Below are positions 1 to 5,481 of a stretch of DNA of 5,481 bases, in pieces. The DNA is from CAZRNB01 sp964601355 (GTDB taxonomy: Bacteria > Planctomycetota > Phycisphaerae > Sedimentisphaerales > Anaerobacaceae). How positions within the stretch are numbered: position 1 is the first letter of the stretch; each line of letters opens with the position of its first letter. The notes beneath the pieces are model-generated. The model saw only the letters and a program-made list of their open reading frames with translations. It was not told the DNA's origin and made no database searches. Position numbers and translations under genes: made by a program. The stretch lies in the NCBI GenBank assembly GCA_964601355.1, contig CAZRNB010000159.1, positions 1 to 5,481 on the forward strand, written 5' to 3'.

Positions 1-2550
1 CTGTTTTTTCGCATGGGCGATTTCTACGAAACTTTTTACAAGGACGCTGAAATTTGCTCTCGCGTCTGCGGCATCGCCCTGACCAGCAGAAGCAAAGGCG
101 AAAATCCAATTCCGCTGGCCGGTGTGCCATATCACGCCGTTGAAGGATACCTTAAAAAGATGCTGCAGGCCGGCTACAAGGTCGCCGTCTGCGAGCAGGT
201 CGAAGACCCTAAAACCGCTAAGGGCGTTGTCAAACGTGACATTGTACGAATCGTCACCCCAGGCACGCTTACCGATGATATTCTGCTGAACGCTAAAGAA
301 GATAATTTCCTCTGTGCGGCCAGCCTCGGCACAAAACAGGAAGCTGCGATAAGCTGGGTCGATATTTCGACCGGCCACTTTTTTGTCCAGGCACTTCCAG
401 AGAAAAATCTGTTAGATGAAATGCTCAGGCTCAGTCCAGCCGAGTGTCTTCTTGCCGACAGACGCGGCGAGCTATTCGAGGCTGAGACAAAAAAACTTGC
501 TAAAGACATCGCTCAATTGGCAAAAGCTACAGTGACAGAACGACCAGCCTGGTACTTCGATCCCTACCAGGGGCGGCAGCGCCTTCTCAAACACTTCGGC
601 ACAACCACTCTCGAAGGCTTCGGCATCAGTGACAATGACGATGGCCTTATTTGCCCCGCCGGCGCTATTATCGAATACCTCAACGAAACTCAGAAAACAA
701 CGCTCGGCCACATCCAGAGCTTAAAGAAAATAAATCGCCAAAAATTCCTGCAAATAGATACAACCAGCCTTCGGAGTCTGGAAATCCTGCGAACCATTCG
801 CGCTGAAAGCCAAAAAGGATCGCTTCTCGATTGTCTCGACCAGACTCTAACCGGCATGGGCGGCAGAATGATAAGAAACTGGTTGTGTATGCCGCTGTGC
901 GACCTCGGCGCAATCGAGCTGCGGCAGGATGCTGTAGAAGAGCTAAAAGATAGTGACACCAAATTAGCCGACATACGCAAGCTGCTCTCGAATATTTCCG
1001 ACACCGAAAGAATTACCGCCCGCATCAGCACATTCAGAGCAACGCCGAGAGATTTGGTAGCTCTTGCTGCGACGCTTCGACAAATACCAAAACTCCGCCA
1101 AATCCTGCAGCAGTTCAGAGCCGACCTTCTTATGCGTTTGGCCGGCCAATGCGACAGTATAGATGAATTAGCTGACCTGCTTGATTCAGCAATCGAGCCA
1201 GACCCACCGTCGCATCTTCGTGACGGCGGAGTGATAAAGGCCGGCTTTTCCGAGGAGCTGGACAAGCTGCGCTCAATCTCCAGAGACGGCCAAAGCTGGC
1301 TGCGGCAGTATCAAAAAGAGCAGATCGAGCGAACCGGCATCGGTAGTCTGAAAATCGGTTACAACCAGGTCTTCGGCTACTATATTGAAGTCACTCACTC
1401 ATCAGCCGACAAAGTGCCGGCTGATTATGTCCGCAAGCAAACAATAAAAAATGCCGAGCGATACATCACCGAGGAGCTAAAAGAATACGAAACTCAAGCA
1501 CTCAGTGCCGACGAAAAGGCACTCGAATTAGAGCAGGAGCTTTTCGACCAGATTCGCAGGCAATCTGCCGGATACATAAGCCGATTGCAGGCCCTTGCTG
1601 ATACTATCGCTCAGTGCGACTGCTTAGCTGCGTTTGCATATTTAGCCAGGCGGCGAAACTACACAAGACCCAAAATGACCAATGGAGGCGAGCTTATTAT
1701 CCGCGACGGCAAACATCCGGTTTTGGCTGAAACACTCGGCGCGGAGTTCGTGCCGAATGATATCGATCTCGGCAACGGGGCCGGTGACATCCTTGTTATA
1801 ACAGGGCCAAATATGTCCGGCAAAAGCACCTATATAAGGCAGAATGCCCTTTTATTTCTTATGGCACAGGCCGGCTCTTTTATTCCTGCCTCGCAGTCAA
1901 CTATTGGCTTAGTTGACAGAATCTTTACTCGCGTCGGGGCGTCCGATGAATTGGTTCGAGGCCAATCTACGTTTATGGTCGAAATGACCGAGACCGCCAA
2001 CATTCTCAATAACGCCACACAAAAGTCACTCGTCATTCTTGATGAGGTCGGCCGAGGCACCAGCACCTACGACGGCCTTGCCCTTGCCTGGGCGATTACC
2101 GAGCATATCGCAAATAACATAAAGTGCCGGACGCTTTTCGCTACACATTATCACGAGCTTACGGAGCTTGCCGAGTTATTTACAAATATTAAGAATTGTA
2201 ATGTTGCCGTCCGCGAATGGATGGATGAGGTTGTCTTTTTACATAAAATTCTGCCAGGCGGAACAGACAAAAGCTACGGCCTGCACGTAGCCAAGCTGGC
2301 AGGTGTGCCAAAATCAATTGTCAAGCGAAGTGCTGAAATACTTACGGAGCTTGAAGCGTCTTTCGCTAAGGAAGCGACCGGCGACAGCCTTGCCCAGCAC
2401 AAAACAAAACAGCCGGAGCAGAACTTATTATTTGTACAAAAACATAAGAGCATCCTGGATAAGCTTGGGGCGATAGATATAAATAGCCTTACGCCGATAG
2501 AAGCGATTAATTTATTAAACCAGATAAAAACCGAAATTAACGAAAAATAG
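1..2550 (+). CDS. mutS: DNA mismatch repair protein MutS (5' partial)
   Basis: MutS binds mismatches and small loops in DNA as a dimer and uses ATP to recruit MutL. The frame is open from base 1 (LFFRMGDFYETF). The mismatch-wedging Phe-x-Glu lies at codons 8 and 10; in E. coli MutS these are F36 and E38, so about 28 residues are missing upstream and the ATG at 13 is internal. Numbered from that Met, the connector and lever regions follow, then the clamp (around 425-510), Walker A GPNMSGKST at 598-606, the STFMVEM signature, Walker B with D677-E678 followed by GRGTSTYDG, and FATHYHEL with H712. The tail keeps a beta-clamp-like QNLLF (803-807) and the C-terminal TPIEAINLL helix region. Length and motifs are those of an intact MutS1. 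It ends with TAG, 74 bases before the next gene. I see no convincing terminator after it. Confidence 0.98.
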   Translation: MFFRMGDFYETFYKDAEICSRVCGIALTSRSKGENPIPLAGVPYHAVEGYLKKMLQAGYKVAVCEQVEDPKTAKGVVKRDIVRIVTPGTLTDDILLNAKEDNFLCAASLGTKQEAAISWVDISTGHFFVQALPEKNLLDEMLRLSPAECLLADRRGELFEAETKKLAKDIAQLAKATVTERPAWYFDPYQGRQRLLKHFGTTTLEGFGISDNDDGLICPAGAIIEYLNETQKTTLGHIQSLKKINRQKFLQIDTTSLRSLEILRTIRAESQKGSLLDCLDQTLTGMGGRMIRNWLCMPLCDLGAIELRQDAVEELKDSDTKLADIRKLLSNISDTERITARISTFRATPRDLVALAATLRQIPKLRQILQQFRADLLMRLAGQCDSIDELADLLDSAIEPDPPSHLRDGGVIKAGFSEELDKLRSISRDGQSWLRQYQKEQIERTGIGSLKIGYNQVFGYYIEVTHSSADKVPADYVRKQTIKNAERYITEELKEYETQALSADEKALELEQELFDQIRRQSAGYISRLQALADTIAQCDCLAAFAYLARRRNYTRPKMTNGGELIIRDGKHPVLAETLGAEFVPNDIDLGNGAGDILVITGPNMSGKSTYIRQNALLFLMAQAGSFIPASQSTIGLVDRIFTRVGASDELVRGQSTFMVEMTETANILNNATQKSLVILDEVGRGTSTYDGLALAWAITEHIANNIKCRTLFATHYHELTELAELFTNIKNCNVAVREWMDEVVFLHKILPGGTDKSYGLHVAKLAGVPKSIVKRSAEILTELEASFAKEATGDSLAQHKTKQPEQNLLFVQKHKSILDKLGAIDINSLTPIEAINLLNQIKTEINEK

Positions 2551-2588
2551 ACCACTGGCGAGTGTTGGCAACCATTGCATAAAAGCAT

Positions 2589-2617
2589 TTGAATTTCCTG
2601 CTCTTGTAAATTATAAT
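2589..2617 (+). promoter_or_regulatory. sigma70-type promoter for the MNT/HEPN genes
   Basis: TTGAAT (2589-2594) is followed after 17 bases by a perfect TATAAT (2612-2617). It lies in the only intergenic gap of the window longer than 40 bases, directly in front of the AT-rich MNT/HEPN pair. Transcription would be expected to start about 7 bases past the -10 box, at 2624-2625, which is the ATG of the nucleotidyltransferase gene. The resulting mRNA would be leaderless or nearly so. The -35 box matches consensus at only four of six positions. Confidence 0.6.
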
Positions 2618-2618
2618 T
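2609..2618. repeat. 10-bp perfect palindrome over the -10 box (possible operator)
   Basis: AATTATAATT reads the same on both strands and covers the whole -10 element. A second palindrome, ATCATGAT (2622-2629), covers the start codon. Toxin-antitoxin operons are often autoregulated at such sites, so an operator role is possible. The sequence is AT-rich and short, however, so chance is a serious alternative. Confidence 0.2.
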
Positions 2619-2624
2619 GTTATC

Positions 2625-2945
2625 ATGATCAGCAACGAAATACTTCAAAAAATAAAAGAGCGGCTGGTAAGCAATTATCACCCTGAAAAAATCATCCTCT
2701 TTGGTTCACAGGCAAGAGGTACAGCCGATGACCGTAGTGACGTTGACATCCTTGTTATTTGCCGTATTGAGGGTAAACGCCGACAATTAATGTTGGAAAT
2801 GGATAGAGCTTTGGGCGATCTAGAATATGCGTTTGACATATTGATATCCACACCCGATGAGTTTCGAATAGACCGCCTCATCCCCGGCACAATCAGCAGA
2901 TATGCTGACAAGGAAGGAAAAGTGCTCTATGAAAACTCCCAGTGA
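2625..2945 (+). CDS. MNT-type minimal nucleotidyltransferase, putative MntA-like antitoxin
   Basis: This 106-residue protein is a stand-alone polymerase-beta-fold nucleotidyltransferase domain, about the usual length for the family. The GSX10DXD signature is complete: G27-S28 in LFGSQARG, then D39 and D41 in SDVDILVI. A third acidic residue, D71 in FDILIST, sits where the third metal ligand is expected. The C-terminal GKVLYE is also typical. In characterised MntA-HepT (type VII) systems, this enzyme transfers AMP to a tyrosine of the HEPN toxin and silences it; that role is inferred here from the neighbour. The ATG at 2625 is the only plausible start: an in-frame TAA stands at 2607-2609 and no start codon lies between. 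No Shine-Dalgarno sequence precedes it, which fits the leaderless promoter reading. The 3' end overlaps the HEPN gene by 17 bases. Confidence 0.9.
   Translation: MISNEILQKIKERLVSNYHPEKIILFGSQARGTADDRSDVDILVICRIEGKRRQLMLEMDRALGDLEYAFDILISTPDEFRIDRLIPGTISRYADKEGKVLYENSQ
2911..2917 (+). promoter_or_regulatory. Shine-Dalgarno-like AGGAAGG for the HEPN gene
   Basis: AGGAAGG lies inside the end of the nucleotidyltransferase gene, 11 bases before the ATG at 2929. The gap is somewhat long, but the site favours this start over the ATG at 2902, which has no purine-rich stretch in front of it. Its position inside the upstream gene suggests translational coupling. Confidence 0.45.
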
Positions 2946-3357
2946 AGAAATTATGAACAAAGTTGGACAATGGCTTGCCCTTGCCGATGAAGACTTACAC
3001 TTAGCAAATTACGCCTTTAAAATGCGACGAAAATCAAGACCATTCCGCTTAATAGCTTACCATGCACAACAATGTGCAGAAAAGTGCCTCAAGGCGTTTT
3101 TGGTCTATCATAATGTAGATTTCCCCTACACTCATAATATTAGAAAACTGTTAAACCTCTGTGAAAAGTATGCTGTGTGGATTCAAGCTCTTAAAGACGC
3201 AGAGGAACTCACTCAGTATGCTATTACTGCTCGTTATCCTGGTGAAGACGAAGACGTAACAGCACAAGAGGCCCAACGCGCCATCTTACTCGCCCAGCAA
3301 GTTCGTAATCAAGTACAGGATACGCTGAAGCAACTCGGCTTCAAACTATCAAATTGA
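2929..3357 (+). CDS. HEPN domain protein, putative toxin partner of the MNT protein
   Basis: This 142-residue, largely helical protein matches the HEPN family usually paired with MNT nucleotidyltransferases (PF05168 / COG2250 type). Recognisable parts are WLALADEDLHLANYA (15-29), AYHAQQCAEKCLKAFL (43-58), THNIRKLL (68-75) and LTQYAITARYPGE (94-106). Many HEPN proteins are RNases with an R-x4-6-H motif. Here the only such match is R40-LIAY-H45 in the second helix; the C-terminal R-x4-H-x-Y of classical HepT is absent, so RNase activity is uncertain. It overlaps the MNT gene by 17 bases in another frame, a tight operon arrangement. An in-frame ATG at 2902 would add nine residues and one at 2953 would remove eight; 2929 is preferred because of the AGGAAGG upstream. 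Its GC content is lower than that of mutS. Confidence 0.88.
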   Translation: MKTPSEEIMNKVGQWLALADEDLHLANYAFKMRRKSRPFRLIAYHAQQCAEKCLKAFLVYHNVDFPYTHNIRKLLNLCEKYAVWIQALKDAEELTQYAITARYPGEDEDVTAQEAQRAILLAQQVRNQVQDTLKQLGFKLSN

Positions 3358-3360
3358 GAA

Positions 3361-3366
3361 AGGAAG
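3361..3366 (+). promoter_or_regulatory. Shine-Dalgarno AGGAAG for the M48 peptidase gene
   Basis: AGGAAG starts four bases after the HEPN stop and lies seven bases before the ATG at 3374, an ideal spacing. It selects this ATG over the out-of-frame ATG at 3369. The 16-base gap leaves no room for a separate promoter between the two genes. Confidence 0.65.
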
Positions 3367-3373
3367 AAATGCC

Positions 3374-4186
3374 ATGAAAACTTCAATAAAGCTTATAATT
3401 GTGACTCTCTGCGGGCTTTTGCTAATGCAAAACTCCTGCTCGCATGTCGAAATCTCTGGCAGGCAGCAATTCAATATAGTGCCGGATTTCCTTATAAACT
3501 CCATGAGTTTTCAGGAATACAATGAGTTCCTCGCCCAGCACAAGCTCAGCAGCAATATCGAGCAGATACAGATGGTCAAAAACGTGGGCAGCCGAATCCG
3601 GGCTGCGGTCGAGCGATACTGCGTTGAAAGCTATTGCACAGAAAAACTTAACGGCTATCAATGGGAATTTAATCTCGTCGAAGACCCCAATGTTAACGCC
3701 TGGTGTATGCCGGGCGGCAAAGTGGTGGTCTATACCGGCATAATGCCGGCTGCGAAGGATGAGGCCGGCCTGGCCGTTGTTATGGGCCACGAAATTGCAC
3801 ACGCCTTTGCCAAGCACGGCTCAGAAAGGATGACGCAGGGCCTTTTGCTGGATATGGGCGGAATGGCCCTGGAAAGTGCCATAGAAAAAAGGCCTGCTCA
3901 GACTAAGGACCTTTTTATGCGGTCTTACGGCATCGGGACGCAGTTGGGAGTTCTGCTGCCGTATAACAGATTGCAGGAGAATGAGGCGGACCATCTCGGC
4001 CTGGTATTTATGGCTATGGCCGGCTACGACCCGCATGAGGCCATCGGTTTCTGGGAGAGGATGTCTGCTGAAAAGAAAGGAGCAAAAACGCCTGAGTTTT
4101 TAAGCACGCACCCAGCCTACGAAACTCGAATCCAGAACATCAAAGACCTTATCCCCGAAGCTATGCAATATTACCGAAAACCATGA
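3374..4186 (+). CDS. M48 family zinc metallopeptidase, probable lipoprotein (LoiP/YcaL/OMA1-like)
   Basis: This 270-residue protein is a secreted metallopeptidase of the kind that degrades or matures envelope proteins. It begins with a signal peptide: K2-K6 positive, hydrophobic stretch 7-18, then MQNSC with C22 as the likely lipidated cysteine. The lipobox is imperfect (Q at -3), so simple secretion is the alternative. Next comes the ISGRQQFNIV segment typical of this subfamily, then NAWCMPGGKVVVYTGI (108-123), the zinc site H139-E140-I-A-H143, and ENEAD with E202 as the expected third zinc ligand. The C-terminal STHPAYETR (H246, R252) is the conserved substrate-site region. All catalytic residues are present, so it should be active. 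Base composition resembles mutS, unlike both neighbours. It follows the HEPN stop by 16 bases and precedes the TIR-like gene by 39, so co-transcription is likely. It is probably a host gene rather than part of the defence modules. Confidence 0.93.
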   Translation: MKTSIKLIIVTLCGLLLMQNSCSHVEISGRQQFNIVPDFLINSMSFQEYNEFLAQHKLSSNIEQIQMVKNVGSRIRAAVERYCVESYCTEKLNGYQWEFNLVEDPNVNAWCMPGGKVVVYTGIMPAAKDEAGLAVVMGHEIAHAFAKHGSERMTQGLLLDMGGMALESAIEKRPAQTKDLFMRSYGIGTQLGVLLPYNRLQENEADHLGLVFMAMAGYDPHEAIGFWERMSAEKKGAKTPEFLSTHPAYETRIQNIKDLIPEAMQYYRKP

Positions 4187-4214
4187 GAAGAAGAAATGAT
4201 AGAAACCCTAATGC

Positions 4215-4220
4215 GAAGGG
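4215..4220 (+). promoter_or_regulatory. Shine-Dalgarno GAAGGG that decides the TIR-like gene start
   Basis: GAAGGG lies five bases before the ATG at 4226. The in-frame ATGs at 4196 and 4211 have weaker purine runs in front. Starting at 4226 puts the first beta strand (KVFYSWQSD) right at the N-terminus, as expected for this domain. Confidence 0.55.
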
Positions 4221-4225
4221 TAAGA

Positions 4226-5443
4226 ATGGAACAGTATAAGGTATTTTATTCTTGGCAATCAGATTTGCCTAACTCAACCAACCGAGGCTTCATCGAAAAG
4301 GCTTTAGAGAAAGCTACAAAAGCTATTCGTACAGACGAATCAATAGAGATAGAACCAGTTATCGACAGAGATACTGAAGGTGTACCTGGATCGCCCGATA
4401 TTGCAAATGCAATATTTGCAAAAATTAACCAAGCACAGGTATTTGCATGCGATGTTTCAATCATAAACAAAGGTGAAAAATCCCGACCAACTCCTAATCC
4501 AAATGTTTTAATTGAACTTGGATATGCGCTTAAGACCCTTGGCTCTGAGCGCATTATTATGATAATTAACACAGATTTTGGTCCACCAGAGATACTCCCT
4601 TTTGACCTGAGCAAGAAAAGAGTTGTCACTTATTGTATGCCTGAGGAATGTCAAGAACGCTCTCTAGAGCGAAAAAAATTAGAAGATAAGCTTGATACAG
4701 CACTTCGTACAATTTTTACTGAAATAGAGAAACATCCATCTACAAAAGATATACAAAAAAGTTTATATGAAAAATGTTCTGAAATGATAGAGCAGGATAA
4801 AATTGTCGTTTGGCGACAATTCATTGAAAGCACAACTGAAGAAATAATTAAAAATCTACTTGCATGGAAACAAACAGGAGAAACAGCCCTCTCGCAACTT
4901 CAGCACGGTCTGCTGCCAAATTGGCAACCATGGAAAGATTCTGTCCTTGAAGCAGTTAAAATCTCTATACCAGGTTTGATTCCAGTACTTACTGCTATTC
5001 GTGCAGGCAAAGAAAACTACTGGCGAGAATCCACAAGCTTCCTTCGTAGTTTAGTCCTACTATATAGAGATATGGGTGGAGGTATCACTCACGTTCTGAG
5101 AATTGGCGACACCATTCTTTACATTGCCGGGTCAATAGGCATGGCTTTGGTGGCGAGAACAAAGCAACTAAATTTCGTGGAGATGTGGGCAGGTTTGACT
5201 GTCCCAGAGATAGAGGGCTCCGGCGAAACTACATGGTGCCAAACGCATGAAATTAACTATTGGCAAACCGGAGTTACTGGCCACAACAATGATCCATACG
5301 GTTTTGTCATCAAATTACTCGAGCTTCCTGACATTAAACCTTTTTTTGACAGTGAAGAACGTTTCAAACAATCATTGTTCCTTGGAAACTTACTACACTC
5401 TCTTAAAGAGTTTAAGTACGAAGCATCTAGCTGTACTGTCTAA
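4226..5443 (+). CDS. TIR-like / nucleoside-deoxyribosyltransferase-like domain protein with unassigned C-terminal half
   Basis: This 405-residue protein has two parts. Residues 4-136 look like a TIR-like or deoxyribosyltransferase-like Rossmann-type domain: first strand KVFYSWQSDLPN (5-16), DRDTEGVPGSPDIANAIFAKI (47-67, a conserved loop and helix), strand VFACDVS (72-78), then NPNVLIELGYAL (91-102) with E97 as the predicted catalytic or nucleotide-contacting glutamate, and strand RIIMIIN (109-115). Related domains cleave NAD+ or bind modified nucleotides in anti-phage systems. Residues about 140-230 are helical and charged; 230-405 are rich in Trp and Gly and I cannot assign them. A moderately hydrophobic stretch (297-310) is probably core rather than a membrane span. 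An in-frame ATG at 4196 would add ten residues but has a poorer ribosome site. The gene is AT-rich compared with mutS and the peptidase, suggesting acquisition. Function in defence is inferred. Confidence 0.8.
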   Translation: MEQYKVFYSWQSDLPNSTNRGFIEKALEKATKAIRTDESIEIEPVIDRDTEGVPGSPDIANAIFAKINQAQVFACDVSIINKGEKSRPTPNPNVLIELGYALKTLGSERIIMIINTDFGPPEILPFDLSKKRVVTYCMPEECQERSLERKKLEDKLDTALRTIFTEIEKHPSTKDIQKSLYEKCSEMIEQDKIVVWRQFIESTTEEIIKNLLAWKQTGETALSQLQHGLLPNWQPWKDSVLEAVKISIPGLIPVLTAIRAGKENYWRESTSFLRSLVLLYRDMGGGITHVLRIGDTILYIAGSIGMALVARTKQLNFVEMWAGLTVPEIEGSGETTWCQTHEINYWQTGVTGHNNDPYGFVIKLLELPDIKPFFDSEERFKQSLFLGNLLHSLKEFKYEASSCTV

Positions 5444-5461
5444 TATTATTAAAGTAATGTA

Positions 5462-5477
5462 AGTCGTTTATACGATT
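5462..5477 (+). other. weak hairpin after the TIR-like gene
   Basis: AGTCGT and ACGATT can form a six-pair stem (one G-U pair) around a TTAT loop, 18 bases after the stop codon. No T-run follows in the four bases left before the window ends, so I do not call it a terminator. Confidence 0.2.
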
Positions 5478-5481
5478 ACCC

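Noticed and set aside
690..1265. 191-codon open frame on the - strand inside mutS
   Set aside because: It lies wholly antisense to well-conserved mutS sequence, its translation is Ser/Arg-rich without domain motifs, and no ribosome site stands out. It is a shadow of the mutS codon pattern.
2553..2564. Short hairpin CACT-GGCG-AGTG after mutS, considered as a terminator
   Set aside because: The stem is only four pairs with no following T-run, so it is unlikely to terminate transcription by itself.
3422..3817. 131-codon open frame on the - strand inside the M48 gene
   Set aside because: It is antisense to the conserved peptidase core, including part of the zinc-site region, and shows no recognisable motif.
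4130..4225. Possible separate promoter for the TIR-like gene inside the end of the M48 gene
   Set aside because: Some AT-rich hexamers such as CAATAT occur, but none has a -35 box at acceptable spacing.
5247..5462. Overlapping + strand frame at the end of the TIR-like gene, considered as a sign of a frameshift
   Set aside because: The TIR-like frame stays protein-like up to its stop at 5443, while the other frame translates to low-complexity sequence with no match to the upstream domain. I cannot support a frameshift.
1..5481. CRISPR array, tRNA/rRNA genes, insertion sequences, long direct or terminal inverted repeats
   Set aside because: No regularly spaced repeats, cloverleaf-like segments, transposase motifs or paired flanking repeats were seen by eye. 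The coding genes cover nearly all of the window.

Overview
The window carries five genes on the + strand, packed almost without gaps, with nothing convincing on the - strand. It reads as a bacterial chromosome. The first gene is a standard bacterial MutS1. The lipoprotein metallopeptidase and the frequent GGCCGG/GCCGGC codon pairs in the housekeeping genes would suit a planctomycete-like (PVC) bacterium, but that placement is only an impression; no rRNA or other decisive marker is present.

Layout. 1-2550 is mutS, lacking about its first 28 codons because the window starts inside it. 2551-2624 is a short intergenic stretch with a good sigma70-type promoter whose predicted transcription start falls on the next start codon. 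2625-2945 and 2929-3357 are an overlapping MNT nucleotidyltransferase / HEPN pair, the layout of MntA-HepT-like (type VII) toxin-antitoxin modules. 3374-4186 is a secreted, probably lipid-anchored M48 zinc metallopeptidase. 4226-5443 is a 405-residue protein with an N-terminal TIR-like / nucleoside-deoxyribosyltransferase-like domain and a C-terminal half I do not recognise. The last 38 bases contain only a weak hairpin.

Interpretation. mutS and the peptidase share a fairly GC-rich style. The MNT/HEPN pair and the TIR-like gene are visibly more AT-rich and contain no GGCCGG hexamer. The simplest reading is a host backbone (mutS, peptidase) into which two defence-type cassettes were inserted on either side of the peptidase. 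Because the four genes downstream of mutS are separated by 39 bases or less, one transcript from the promoter at 2589-2617 could carry all of them, joining a nucleotidyltransferase-controlled HEPN protein, an envelope protease and a putative NAD- or nucleotide-acting protein. Whether they work together cannot be told from this sequence. The TIR-like protein with its unassigned C-terminal half is the best candidate for something poorly described.
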